Shown: one piece after another, positions 1-8,553 of the stretch | Position numbering within the stretch: the first letter of the stretch is position 1 | How the letters are laid out: the number at the start of each line of letters is the position of its first letter | Source of the DNA: Anaerofilum hominis | Lineage (GTDB): Bacteria; Bacillota; Clostridia; Oscillospirales; Ruminococcaceae | DNA: 64,000 nucleotides | Assembly (NCBI RefSeq): GCF_014287275.1 | Contig: NZ_JACONZ010000004.1 | Location: forward strand, 1 to 64,000 | Reading direction: 5' to 3' | Made by a program: the position numbers and the translations under genes | Notes under the pieces: generated by a model | Told to the model about the DNA's origin: nothing | Databases searched by the model: none | What the model saw: only the letters and a program-made list of their open reading frames with translations

Positions 1-40
1 CTTGGTTGGAGACGACCTGGGAAAATAGGTAGGTGCCGGC
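1..40 (+). rRNA. rrf: 5S ribosomal RNA, 3' end (partial)
   Basis: The first 40 bases read as the last third of a 5S rRNA: the conserved TTGGTTGGAGACGACCTGGG stretch, then GTAGGT-like bases and a GGTGCCGGC end that would pair with the missing 5' end. The rest of the rRNA operon should lie left of the window. It reads toward the repeat array and the two tRNA genes, so they may share a transcript. Confidence 0.85.
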
Positions 41-80
41 CCTTTTCTTATATGAGGGGAAAAGATCCTCAGCAAAAAAG

Positions 81-420
81 CATGAGTGCAAAGAAGAAGC
101 GGAAGATGGCGGTGATCGCAAAGCGATCCGGGACGCGTGAGCGTCACGAGGACATCTTCGCTACATTCAAAAGCACAAAGTGCTTACCCGAAAGAGCCAG
201 AGCGCAGAAGAGCGCCGAGGATGGCCGTGATCGCGAAGCGATCCGGGATGCGTGAGCATCACGAGGGCATCCTCGCTGCAATGAAAGCGCCGGTGGCACT
301 TTTACACAAAAGCATGAGTGCTGGAGTGAGCCGAAGATGGCCGTGATCGCAAAGCGATCCGGGGCGCGTAAGCGTCACGAGGACATCTTCGCTACATTCA
401 AAAGCACAGAGTGCTTTTGA
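81..420 (+). repeat. three structured direct repeats downstream of 5S rRNA
   Basis: Three units of about 82 bp start near 105, 220 and 336, with a period of 115-116 bp. Each holds small hairpins in the same order: GATCGC-aaa-GCGATC, GACGC-gtga-GCGTC, CGAGGA-ca-TCTTCG and AAGCAC-aaa-GTGCTT. The second unit has paired changes (GATGC/GCATC and CGAGG/CCTCG), so pairing is kept while sequence shifts. A GCA-tgag-TGC mini-hairpin precedes units 1 and 3. ORFs through it look spurious. It lies between 5S rRNA and tRNA-Glu on the same strand. Confidence 0.8.
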
Positions 421-424
421 ATGC

Positions 425-499
425 GGCCCCTTGGTCAAGCGGCTAAGACGGCGCCCTCTCACGGCGCAATCGTGGGTTCGATTCCCGCAGGGGTCACCA
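425..499 (+). tRNA. tRNA-Glu (CTC)
   Basis: Cloverleaf folds cleanly: acceptor GGCCCCT with AGGGGTC, D stem GTC/GAC, anticodon stem GCGCC/GGCGC with loop CTCTCAC giving anticodon CTC, T arm with GGTTCGATT, and an encoded CCA end. It follows the repeat array and 5S rRNA and precedes tRNA-Lys. Confidence 0.93.
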
Positions 500-505
500 T
501 TACGG

Positions 506-528
506 AAAAACGGCGTATGCCGTTTTTC
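506..528 (+). terminator. intrinsic terminator after tRNA-Glu
   Basis: AAAAACGGC and GCCGTTTTT form a 9-bp stem with a 4-base loop and a run of T. It sits 7 bases after the CCA of tRNA-Glu and only 8 before tRNA-Lys, so tRNA-Lys would depend on read-through or processing. Confidence 0.6.
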
Positions 529-536
529 TTTCGTCT

Positions 537-612
<76 letters not shown>

Positions 613-618
613 AATAGC

Positions 619-676
619 CGACCCCTGGAATGCTGGGCAGTTTAAGAAAACTGTTCAGTATTCCGGGGGTCGTTTT
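619..676 (+). terminator. terminator of the rRNA/tRNA cluster
   Basis: A long hairpin pairs CGACCCC..GGAAT with ATTCC..GGGGTCG, has a second inner helix (CAGTTT/AAACTG), and is followed by TTTT. It sits 7 bases after tRNA-Lys. Confidence 0.75.
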
Positions 677-679
677 ATA

Positions 680-718
680 CCGGAAAGCCTGATTCCATCA
701 GACTTTCCGGCATTTTTA
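680..718 (+). terminator. second hairpin terminator
   Basis: CCGGAAAG..CTGAT pairs with ATCAG..CTTTCCGG over about 13 bp with one mismatch, followed by a T-rich stretch. It probably backs up the preceding terminator. Confidence 0.6.
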
Positions 719-1894
719 TTTGGTTAGGGATACCAGTGGCTATGCCGGTGGAGGCACCGCGCAAAAAAGCTTTCGCTTCAAGTATCGAGCGAAGCGAGTT
801 GCTAACATAGCAGCCTGCCGAGCAGCAACGGCTTAGGGAGATGGGCTTGTGTCCGTTTACGGGCGGCGGAGCAGTTGATGCGAGAGAAAGATGGTTCAGT
901 ACATCTTTAGGTGCCCGCCGCTAAAATGCCCTTTTGGGGCTTGATCAAGCCTCCGGCTTGGCTGGAGGTCATGACTTCTTTTCAACAGATAACATGAGTC
1001 TGAAAACTGAATTGTTTTTGGAGGATAGGATTCGAAAGCGCGTGCTTTATCCACTCCGTTGTGACCTCTTTTTGCCGATACTGATTTTGCGCGGTAGCGG
1101 CAGTTCAAATCCCCTGTTTGGCACGAATCTTCTTCTGTCGGCGAGACTTCTTAGCCAGACAGGAAATTTCTTTGTGTTAGGAGCGGCCCCGTTTCGCCGA
1201 ACTGCGTCTTGAGGAGGACGCCGCCTGCGGGCAGACCTTTCACCGGAGGCGGGAAAAACTGCGATCCGCCGTGCAGCGCTTTTTGGAGGGACCGGGGACA
1301 GCACGGGGAAGCGGAGCCTGCCGCTGTTCCGCCGGCTCTTTATCGGGCCTGCCGGCAGGCCGCTGCTCTCGACGTTTGGCGGCGGGCAGGCGATGTGCAG
1401 GCCTTTCCGGGGCAAGGCCTGTCCAGAGGGGGAACTTCCGCACAGCGCATGCGCGAGAGGGAGGCATGGACGAGACGGACTTTCCGCAGAGAGGCAGACA
1501 GAAAGTCGGAATGTGTGAAAGGACGGTTTTGATACGCCCCCCCTCTGCGGGCAGGGAAAAAGCCGCCGGTATTTTACGGCGCGGCGGGTTTGAAGGTTTT
1601 TTGCAGGGAATGATCATCCTACAGCGGCGGAGCAGGAGAAAGGCCCCGTGCGGGGTGGTTTCCCGCCGGGGGCGCCGGACTGCCGGCCTGCTCTGTACGG
1701 CGGGTAACGGCTGTGGTAAAATAGCAGCAGGGGAAGAAGATCACGCTTTCCGGGGTCCTTTGCAGGCGTTTTCCGGGGGCCTGAAAAACGGCGCGCGCCC
1801 TGAGAGCCCCGACGGGGCGGCACAAAACGGGGCGCCGCCGCTCCGCGGCCGCCGGGCGTTTGAAAGGACGGGGCAAAGGGGGGGCATACCGCGC
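719..1894. other. long gap without a supported gene
   Basis: About 1.2 kb with several overlapping open frames on both strands but none with a convincing ribosome binding site plus recognisable protein. Short hairpins occur near 927-960. The open frame that crosses 1271-1894 is in phase with the gene at 1895, but its residues there look non-coding (Arg/Gly/Pro-rich). I see no RNA gene here. Confidence 0.5.
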
Positions 1895-2455
1895 ATGGAA
1901 GAACACACAAAAAAGCCCGGCTATATGCTTCTTCTGGAAAGCAGGGGGATCGCAGCGGGAGGATATTTTTGCCTGGGTGCGCCGCAGGGGAAGAACTGCT
2001 TCCGGGTGACGGGCGACTGCCGTCTGCTTGATCTGGATGGTGCGCTGGCAGCGCTGGACGAGAACCGTCTCTGGGAACAGTGGGACAGCCTGACCCCCAT
2101 CACGCGCAGGGAATTTATCGCCGCGCGGGACGCACTGTGGGAGGCGCGCCGCGCCGCTGACGGCAGGCCCACCGACGCAGAACTGGAGCCCCTGGCGCGG
2201 CAGTTTGCACAGGAATACGCCGCGGCTTATGCTGCCGGCAGATGGAAAGCGTTCTGCACTTGGGACGAGGAGACGCTGCGGCGCATTTTGCTGCGGGCAG
2301 CCGCTCTTTTGCCCGGTGTGAAAGGCGCCCGGGCAGCGCGCAAAAAGGCGGCGCAGCTTTTCAGCGAGGTGATCGCGGCGGGGCTGAAAAGCGGCCTAGC
2401 AGGGCCGCGGAGAAAAAAAGGGCGGCAGGGGCAGGAGACACCGCCCGGCGGCTGA
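1895..2455 (+). CDS. hypothetical protein
   Basis: A 186-residue protein that I do not recognise. The start at 1895 is chosen because a purine-rich AAAGGGGGGG lies about 10 bases upstream and the residues become protein-like from there (MEEHTKKPGYMLLLESRG). The N-terminal third alternates hydrophobic and charged residues as in a small beta-rich domain. Residues 50-150 are Ala/Glu/Arg-rich and likely helical. The C-terminus is basic. No signal peptide or membrane span is visible. It reads toward the aldo/keto reductase with a 139-bp gap, so the two may be co-transcribed. The longer frame from 1271 is rejected for lack of a binding site. Confidence 0.5.
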   Translation: MEEHTKKPGYMLLLESRGIAAGGYFCLGAPQGKNCFRVTGDCRLLDLDGALAALDENRLWEQWDSLTPITRREFIAARDALWEARRAADGRPTDAELEPLARQFAQEYAAAYAAGRWKAFCTWDEETLRRILLRAAALLPGVKGARAARKKAAQLFSEVIAAGLKSGLAGPRRKKGRQGQETPPGG

Positions 2456-2594
2456 CGGGGCGCAGTTTTCTGCACCGGGGAAAAACGGCCGGCTGTGCGG
2501 GGCGCGGGCAGGCGCGCTGCCTGGACAAAACGACGGACGGGGCCTGCTGCCGGCCGCCGCAAAAAATGGGAGATCTTAAAAAGGAGGAAGCGGG

Positions 2595-3743
2595 ATGCAA
2601 TATCGGGAACTGGGGCGGACCGGCCTGCGGGTCGGCGAGATCGGCATGGGCTGTGAGGGCTTTGTGGGCAAAAGCGCGGCGGAGGCTGCCGCGCTGGTGG
2701 ATGTGATGGAGGAGGCGGGCGTCAACTGTATCGATCTCTATGCGCCCGACCCTGTCATGCGGGAGGCGCTGGGCAAGGCGCTGCGGGGCCGCAGGGACAA
2801 ATTTGTCCTGCAGGGCCATCTGTGCACGATCTGGAGGGACGGACAGTACAAGCGTACCCGGGAGATCGCTGAGGTGAAGGCCGGGTTTGAGGATCTGCTG
2901 GCGCGGCTCGGCACGGACCATGTGGAGATCGGGATGATCCACTATGTGGACGCGCTGGACGACTGGGAAACGGTGAAAAACGGACCGGTCATGGCGTACG
3001 CCCGGCAGCTGAAAGCGGAGGGGAAAATCGGCTGTATCGGCCTTTCCAGCCACAACCCGGCCCCGGCGCGGGCTGCGGTGGAGAGCGGCCTTGTGGACGT
3101 GCTGATGTTCAGCGTCAATCCCTGTTATGACCTGCAGCCCGCAGGGGAGGATGTGGAGGCGCTGTGGGCGGATGAGAGCTATGAAAAGCCGCTCACGAAC
3201 ATGGACCCCGAGCGGGCGGGGCTTTACGAGGCCTGCCAGCGGCTGGGGGTGGGCATTACGGTGATGAAAGCGTTTGGCGGCGGCGACCTGCTCAGCGCGG
3301 AGCTTTCCCCGGCGGGAAAGGCGCTCACGGTCAGCCAGTGCCTCCACTATGCGTTGACCCGCCCCGCGGTGGCCTGCGTGATGTCGGGGGCGCATACCGC
3401 AGAGGAACTGCGGGCGTGCCTGCGCTATGAGGACGCCCCGGCCGAGGAGCGGGACTATGCGGCCGCGTTTGCCGCCCTGCCCCGGATCAGCTGGAAAGGG
3501 CATTGCATGTATTGCGGGCACTGTGCCCCCTGTCCGCAGGGGATCGACGTGGCCTCGGTGACAAAATTTCTCAATCTGGCCCGCGCCCAGGGCGCGGTGC
3601 CCGAGACTGTGCGGGAGCACTATGCCCTGCTGCCCCGCACCGCGGCCGCCTGCATCTCCTGCGGCGCCTGCGAAAAGCGCTGCCCGTTCGAAGTGCCGGT
3701 CATCGACAATATGAGACAGGCAAAGGAGATCTTCGGCTGCTGA
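2595..3743 (+). CDS. aldo/keto reductase with C-terminal 4Fe-4S domain
   Basis: A 382-residue two-domain enzyme. Residues 1-290 form an aldo/keto reductase barrel starting MQYRELGRTGLRVGEIGMG, with a plausible catalytic tetrad Asp47, Tyr49, Lys69 and His75. The tail carries two cysteine clusters, Cys304/307/310/313 and Cys353/356/359/363, in CxxCxxCxxCP and CxxCxxCxxxCP spacing, as in bacterial-type ferredoxins. The family is common in anaerobes and is usually annotated as an NAD(P)-linked oxidoreductase with an electron-transfer tail; the substrate is unknown. The start has an excellent AAGGAGGAAG binding site. It precedes the MarR-ABC cluster but is separated by 500 bp and that cluster's own promoter. 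Confidence 0.92.
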   Translation: MQYRELGRTGLRVGEIGMGCEGFVGKSAAEAAALVDVMEEAGVNCIDLYAPDPVMREALGKALRGRRDKFVLQGHLCTIWRDGQYKRTREIAEVKAGFEDLLARLGTDHVEIGMIHYVDALDDWETVKNGPVMAYARQLKAEGKIGCIGLSSHNPAPARAAVESGLVDVLMFSVNPCYDLQPAGEDVEALWADESYEKPLTNMDPERAGLYEACQRLGVGITVMKAFGGGDLLSAELSPAGKALTVSQCLHYALTRPAVACVMSGAHTAEELRACLRYEDAPAEERDYAAAFAALPRISWKGHCMYCGHCAPCPQGIDVASVTKFLNLARAQGAVPETVREHYALLPRTAAACISCGACEKRCPFEVPVIDNMRQAKEIFGC

Positions 3744-4104
3744 ACCGCTTTCCTGCGTTTGCGCCGGTCCTGCCGTTTTAGAAGGTCCACTTTGGTGGAA
3801 GCGGTTTGCGGGGACTGGGAATGGACGGCAGGAGCCGGCAGAGAAAGCATCGCCCTGCAGGGAGCCGTTTTCCGGGCCGGCCCGTTTTGATGTTTTTCCG
3901 CTTTCCCTGCCGGTTTCCCGCCTGCTTTGCTGAACTTGTTTCGGGCGCATTTCCGGGCTTTTGGGCCGCTTTATTGTTTGCCCGGCCGGTGGCTGGCGGC
4001 GGGATCCCGGACCTGCGCTGTGCTGTGCTGTGCATCCGGGGTGCTGCCGCTTTTCCGAAGCTAAAAGCCCCGAAAAAAACGTATTGCAGCTGAGAAAAGG
4101 ACAC
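3744..4104. other. intergenic, nothing recognised
   Basis: Open frames here are short and GC-driven, without binding sites. No clear hairpin with a T-run was seen after the reductase stop. Confidence 0.4.
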
Positions 4105-4133
4105 TTGTGCTTTTTCAGCAGGGCTGGTATAAT
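4105..4133 (+). promoter_or_regulatory. promoter of the marR-ABC operon
   Basis: TTGTGC (4105-4110), a 17-base spacer and TATAAT (4128-4133) form a near-consensus sigma-A promoter. Transcription would start near 4140, immediately before the leader hairpin. Confidence 0.75.
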
Positions 4134-4148
4134 AATACAAAACAGAAG

Positions 4149-4182
4149 TTCCTTTCTCAGAAGTGTTGAGAAAGGAATTTTT
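4149..4182 (+). terminator. leader terminator/attenuator before marR
   Basis: A perfect 11-bp stem (TTCCTTTCTCA with TGAGAAAGGAA, 7-base loop) followed by five T. It starts about 9 bases after the predicted transcription start, so it would end almost every transcript unless bypassed. It is therefore a candidate attenuator, not the end of an upstream gene. Confidence 0.65.
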
Positions 4183-4193
4183 AAGGCCATATA

Positions 4194-4207
4194 ATTGCGC
4201 GCGCAAT
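4194..4207. promoter_or_regulatory. palindrome, candidate MarR operator
   Basis: ATTGCGCGCGCAAT is a perfect 14-base palindrome, followed at 4210-4221 by a related GCGCACGCAA half-site. It lies between the leader hairpin and marR, where an autoregulatory MarR dimer could bind. The assignment is inferred from position. Confidence 0.5.
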
Positions 4208-4250
4208 AAATGCGCACGCAACAAAATGACAGGCGAGCGAGGAGGACAGG

Positions 4251-4673
4251 ATGAAACATCATTTGATGGGCAATATCAACACGATCTCGCGCTGTGCCGC
4301 CCTGTACCGGGAGGCGCGGCTGGAGGGGACGGGCCTGACCGGCTGGCAGGCCCCGTATCTGCCGGAGATCTGCAGCACGCCCGGCATCACGCAGGACCAG
4401 CTGGCGCTGCGGCTGCATGTCAACCGCAGCAATGTGACACGGCAGCTGACGATGCTGGAAGAAAACGGATATGTGCTGCGCCGCCGCAGCGAGAGCGACC
4501 GGCGGGCGGTGGAGGTCTATCCCACAGAAAAGGCGCAGCAGATGCTGCCGGTGGTGCGGGAAGCTTTCCGCAGCTGGCGGGAAAAGCTGTTTCGCGATCT
4601 GGCTGCTGAGGAGCGGGATCAGCTGGAAGATCTGTTGGAGAAACTGGCGCGCCGCGCGGAGGAGATCGGATGA
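4251..4673 (+). CDS. MarR family transcriptional regulator
   Basis: A 140-residue winged-helix protein of normal MarR length. The recognition part (LALRLHVNRSNVTRQLTMLE) and the wing (NGYVLRRRSESDRRAVEVY) with the DRR motif typical of MarR lie at about residues 45-90. C-terminal helices would form the dimer interface. The start has a GAGGAGGA binding site. The stop overlaps the first ABC gene by 4 bases (ATGA), so the three genes are translationally linked. MarR proteins next to exporters usually repress them and respond to a phenolic or drug-like ligand; the ligand here is unknown. Confidence 0.9.
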   Translation: MKHHLMGNINTISRCAALYREARLEGTGLTGWQAPYLPEICSTPGITQDQLALRLHVNRSNVTRQLTMLEENGYVLRRRSESDRRAVEVYPTEKAQQMLPVVREAFRSWREKLFRDLAAEERDQLEDLLEKLARRAEEIG

Positions 4674-6376
4674 AAACGGTTTTGCGATATCTGCGTCCCA
4701 AAGCGGGCATTATTGCGGTGGAAATGTGCATCAAACTGGCGGGCACGGTGGTGGAACTGCTGCTGCCCTGGATGCTCTCGGTCATCCTGGACGAGGCGGT
4801 CCCCTCCGGCGACTTTCACAGCGTGTTGGTATGGGGCGGCCTGATGGTCCTCTGCGCGGCCCTGGCGGTGGTGGGCAATGTGGCGGCGAACCGCATCTCC
4901 TGTGCCACCTCGCGGGATGTCACACACAGGCTGCGCGGCGATCTGTTTGCCAAGGTGACCCGCCTCTCCTGTGCACAGGAGGACGCATTTACCACCCCGT
5001 CCCTGATCTCGCGGCTGACCTCGGACACCTATAACGTGAACCAGATGATCGACCGCATGCAGCGTCTTGGCGTGCGGGCGCCGATCTTACTGCTGGGCGG
5101 GATCGCGCTCACCCTATCGCTTGAACCGGTGCTCACGCTGGTCCTCATCGCCACGCTGCCGCTGCTGGGGGCCGTCGTCTGGTTTGTCTCCACCCGTGGC
5201 GTGCGGCTCTACACGCGCACCCAGGCGGCGCTGGACGTGCTGGTGCGGCGCTCGCAGGAGAGCATGGCGGGCATCCGGGTGATCCAGGCGCTGTCCAAGG
5301 GCGAATATGAAAAGGCGCGCTTCGACGAGGCGAATGCCCAGGTCGTGGACCGCGAGCGCCGGGCGGGCCTGCTGATGAACGTCACAAACCCGGTCATGAA
5401 CCTGCTGCTCAACGCCGGTCTGACGGCGGTGGTGGTGGCGGGCGCGTTCCGGGTCAACGCCGGACACACACAGCCGGGCACTATCATCGCTTTTCTGAGC
5501 TATTTTACCATTATCCTCAACGCGCTGATGATGGTATCCCGCATGTTTGTGATGTATTCAAAGGGCGCAGCCAGCGGCCGCCGCATCGCCGAGGTGCTCA
5601 ACGCGCCGGAGGAGCTGCAGAGCCGGCCGCAGCCGGCGGCGGGAGGAGAGGAGCACATCCGTTTTGACCACGTCTCTTTTTCCTACGGCAAGGTGGAGGA
5701 CAACCTGACGGATATCAGCTTTTCCCTGCGCAGGGGGGAGACGCTGGGGATCATCGGTCCCACCGGCAGCGGCAAAAGCACCATCCTGCAGCTGCTGCTG
5801 CGCTTTTATGACCCGGACAATGGTGTGATCTCCGTCGATGGAAAGGATCTGCGCTCGGTGGAGCCGGCGGCCCTGCACAGTATCTTTGGAGTGGTCTTTC
5901 AGAACGATTTTCTGTATGCGGACGAGATCGGGGCCAATATTGATTTTGGCCGCGGCCTGCCGCAGGAGCGTCTGGAAGCGGCGGCCCGCACGGCGCAGGC
6001 TGACTTTATCAACACCCGGGCGGGCGGCTTTGGCGCCGAGCTGTCGCCAAAGGGCGCCAACCTGAGCGGCGGGCAGAAGCAGCGGGTGCTGCTGGCCCGC
6101 GCACTGGCAGCGGACCCGGATATCCTGCTGCTGGACGACAGCTCCAGTGCTTTGGACTATAAGACCGATGCCGCGCTGCGCCGCGCTTTGGCCCGGGACT
6201 TCAAAGACACCACCAAGATCATCGTCGCCCAGCGAATCAGCTCGATCCGCAGCGCAGACAGGATCCTGGTGCTGGAGGACGGGCGCGCCGTGGGCTATGG
6301 CAGCCATGACGAACTGATGCGGACCTGCGGCAGCTATCGCGAGATCGCCGAGATCCAGATGGGGGAGGTGGAGTAG
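4670..6376 (+). CDS. ABC exporter half-transporter, degenerate ATP site
   Basis: A 568-residue half-transporter: six-helix membrane domain at about 1-310, then a nucleotide-binding domain. Walker A GPTGSGKST starts at residue 363, signature LSGGQ at 465, and Walker B ends with Asp489-Asp490. The second residue is Asp where the catalytic Glu is expected. This is the known pattern of the non-catalytic partner in heterodimeric exporters (TM287/288, LmrCD, BmrCD). It overlaps marR by 4 bases and abuts its partner directly. Likely role: ATP-driven drug or lipid export at the cytoplasmic membrane. Substrate unknown. Confidence 0.93.
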   Translation: MKTVLRYLRPKAGIIAVEMCIKLAGTVVELLLPWMLSVILDEAVPSGDFHSVLVWGGLMVLCAALAVVGNVAANRISCATSRDVTHRLRGDLFAKVTRLSCAQEDAFTTPSLISRLTSDTYNVNQMIDRMQRLGVRAPILLLGGIALTLSLEPVLTLVLIATLPLLGAVVWFVSTRGVRLYTRTQAALDVLVRRSQESMAGIRVIQALSKGEYEKARFDEANAQVVDRERRAGLLMNVTNPVMNLLLNAGLTAVVVAGAFRVNAGHTQPGTIIAFLSYFTIILNALMMVSRMFVMYSKGAASGRRIAEVLNAPEELQSRPQPAAGGEEHIRFDHVSFSYGKVEDNLTDISFSLRRGETLGIIGPTGSGKSTILQLLLRFYDPDNGVISVDGKDLRSVEPAALHSIFGVVFQNDFLYADEIGANIDFGRGLPQERLEAAARTAQADFINTRAGGFGAELSPKGANLSGGQKQRVLLARALAADPDILLLDDSSSALDYKTDAALRRALARDFKDTTKIIVAQRISSIRSADRILVLEDGRAVGYGSHDELMRTCGSYREIAEIQMGEVE

Positions 6377-8191
6377 ATGGCGCGCAATAAGGGAATGGGG
6401 GGACATGGCCACAGCGCCGCGTTCGAGCGCCCCAACGCAAAATCGTCCGTGATCCTGCGGCGGCTGTGGGGCTACCTCAGCGGCTATAAGTGGCTGCTGG
6501 CAGCCGCGGCGGTGCTCAGCCTGTCCAGCAATCTGCTGGCCCTGGTGGGGCCAAAACTGTCGGGATACGCCATCGACGCCATCCGGCCGGGCCCGGGTCG
6601 GGTGGATTTTGCCACGGTATTCAAATATGCGGGCCAGATGCTGCTTTTCTACCTGATCTCGGCCGTGCTCAGTTATCTGCTCGCCGCCCTGATGGTGCAG
6701 TTGAGCCGCAATGTCGTCTATCGGCTGCGCAAAGATCTGTACGATCATTTGATGAAGCTGCCGGTGCGATTTTTTGATACCCGCGCCATCGGCGATGTGC
6801 TGAGCGTGCTCTCCTACGACGTGGACACCGTCAGCGCCTCGCTGTCCAACGATCTGGTGCAGATGCTGGCCAGCGCCATCACGGTGGTGGGGTCCTTTGT
6901 GATGATGCTCACCATCTCTCCGCAGCTGATCCTGATCTTCGTGGTGACGATCCCCATCTCGATCGTGTTTACCCGTTATCGCTCCCGGCGGGTGAGGCCG
7001 CTTTATCGCGACCGGTCCCAAAGCCTGGGCGACCTGAACGGGTTTGCCGAGGAGATGACCGGCGGTCTGCGCACCATCAAGGCCTATGGGCGGGAAGAAG
7101 TGTTTCAGCAGCGCTTTGAAGAAAAAAACCAGGCCGCCTGCGACGCCAACTGCCGGGCCGACACCTTTGCCAGCGCCACCGGGCCGACCGTTAATTTTAT
7201 CAACAACCTCTCCCTTGCGCTGGTGAGCATCTTTGGCGCGCTGCTCTATATGGGCGGGGGCATCAGCCTGGGCAGCGTGTCCTCCTTTGTGCTCTATTCG
7301 CGCAAGTTCTCTGGCCCGATCAACGAATTTGCCAATATCCTCAGCGAGCTGCAGTCGGCGCTGGCGGCGGCAGAGCGGGTATTCCGCCTGCTGGATGAGC
7401 CGGAAGAGACCCCCGATGCGCCGGAGGCGGCCGAGCTTGCGCAGGTGCGCGGTGCGGTGGAGCTGCGGGAGGTGCGGTTTGGCTACTCTGCCGGCACACC
7501 GGTGCTGGACGGCTTTACGCTGTCGGCCAGGCCCGGGCAGGTGGTGGCCATTGTGGGCCCCACCGGTGCGGGCAAGACCACGGTCATCAACCTGCTGATG
7601 CGCTTTTATGACGCCGATTCGGGCGTCATCACCGTGGACGGCAGCGAGATCGGCTCGCTTACCCGGGCCAGCCTGCGCAGGGCCTATTCCATGGTCCTGC
7701 AGGACACCTGGCTCTTCTCGGGCACAGTCTATGAGAACCTGGCTTACGGCAAAGAGGGGGTGACGCTGGCAGAGGTGCGGGAGGCCGCCAAAGCCGCCAG
7801 GATCGACCGGTTTATCCAGTCGCTTCCCCAGGGCTACGACACGGTGCTGCGGGACGGCGGGACCAACATCTCCAAGGGGCAGCGCCAGTTGCTGACGATC
7901 GCGCGCGCCATGCTGCTGGATGCGCCGATGCTGATCCTGGACGAGGCCACATCCAACGTGGACACCCGAACCGAGCGCCGCATCCAGGCAGCCATGCTGC
8001 GCCTGATGGAGGGGCGCACCTGTTTTGTGATCGCCCATCGCCTTTCCACCATCCAGAACGCGGACCTGATTGCAGTGCTGCGGGAGGGCGCGGTGGCCGA
8101 GTGCGGCACGCATGAGGAGCTGATGCGGCGCGGCGGCTATTACAGTGAGCTTTATCGCGCCCAGTTTGACTGCGCCGAGGGGGCGAGCTGA
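6377..8191 (+). CDS. ABC exporter half-transporter, catalytic partner
   Basis: A 604-residue half-transporter that begins one base after its partner's stop. A short Gly/His-rich N-terminus precedes six helices (about 25-320). Walker A GPTGAGKTT starts at residue 394 and Walker B LILDEATSNVD has catalytic Glu523. The signature is SKGQ (499-502), not SGGQ. The two subunits are thus complementary: its Walker motifs with the partner's LSGGQ make one full ATP site, and its odd signature with the partner's Asp490 makes the degenerate one. This strongly supports an obligate heterodimer. Confidence 0.93.
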   Translation: MARNKGMGGHGHSAAFERPNAKSSVILRRLWGYLSGYKWLLAAAAVLSLSSNLLALVGPKLSGYAIDAIRPGPGRVDFATVFKYAGQMLLFYLISAVLSYLLAALMVQLSRNVVYRLRKDLYDHLMKLPVRFFDTRAIGDVLSVLSYDVDTVSASLSNDLVQMLASAITVVGSFVMMLTISPQLILIFVVTIPISIVFTRYRSRRVRPLYRDRSQSLGDLNGFAEEMTGGLRTIKAYGREEVFQQRFEEKNQAACDANCRADTFASATGPTVNFINNLSLALVSIFGALLYMGGGISLGSVSSFVLYSRKFSGPINEFANILSELQSALAAAERVFRLLDEPEETPDAPEAAELAQVRGAVELREVRFGYSAGTPVLDGFTLSARPGQVVAIVGPTGAGKTTVINLLMRFYDADSGVITVDGSEIGSLTRASLRRAYSMVLQDTWLFSGTVYENLAYGKEGVTLAEVREAAKAARIDRFIQSLPQGYDTVLRDGGTNISKGQRQLLTIARAMLLDAPMLILDEATSNVDTRTERRIQAAMLRLMEGRTCFVIAHRLSTIQNADLIAVLREGAVAECGTHEELMRRGGYYSELYRAQFDCAEGAS

Positions 8192-8342
8192 GCGGCGGCC
8201 CATGGTTTGCCTGCGGAGCGGCGGGGGCGGCGGGCAGACGCACTTTTCCGCCGCGGAAAACCGCGGCGCCGGATTTGCTCCCCGGGGCTCTCTCTTGCAT
8301 CGGCTGCCTGGCCCGGCCTGGCGCGCTTTCACCAGATGGACA

Positions 8343-8374
8343 AAAAACGGCAGCCGCCTTATCCTGGGCGGCTG
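8343..8374 (-). terminator. terminator for the small membrane peptide gene
   Basis: GGCAGCCGCC and GGCGGCTGCC form a perfect 10-bp stem. On the minus strand it is followed by a run of six T. It lies 17 bases past the stop of the 31-residue gene and may also end the ABC transcript from the other side. Confidence 0.7.
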
Positions 8375-8390
8375 CCTGATCGCTAAAAGG

Positions 8391-8486
8391 CTAGTTTTCT
8401 TTTTTTGCGGCAAAAGAACAGCTGACTGCGGCGAACAGGCCGATCAAGATCCACGGGAATGCTGCTTTCATAAAATCACCGATCAT
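8391..8486 (-). CDS. 31-residue single-span membrane peptide
   Basis: A very small gene, MIGDFMKAAFPWILIG.. ending in a charged AAKKEN. It has a textbook AAGGAGGAAGAG binding site 4-11 bases before ATG, an extended -10 promoter upstream and an intrinsic terminator downstream, so it forms a complete transcription unit. Residues 7-26 are one hydrophobic helix with a Pro-Trp near its start and one Cys. Similar FLKAAxPWxxxGL peptides occur in gut Clostridia (from memory); their role is unknown. It faces the ABC operon tail-to-tail and could be a membrane-acting small protein. Confidence 0.65.
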   Translation of the reverse strand: MIGDFMKAAFPWILIGLFAAVSCSFAAKKEN

Positions 8487-8553
8487 GCTCTCTTCCTCCT
8501 TGCATGCGGATGGATCAGCGCGGCTTGTGCGCGGAGATATCCTTAGTTTTTTT

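Noticed and set aside
1085..1130. A tRNA T-arm-like stretch (AGTTCAAATC).
   Set aside because: The five-base T stem does not pair and no acceptor or anticodon arm can be found.
1271..1894. Long open frame upstream of and in phase with the gene at 1895.
   Set aside because: Low-complexity Arg/Gly/Pro translation, no ribosome binding site at 1271, and a better start at 1895.
2361..8413. Very long open frames on the minus strand (685 and 951 codons).
   Set aside because: They are antisense shadows of the reductase and ABC genes, with His/Arg/Gln-rich translations and no start signals.
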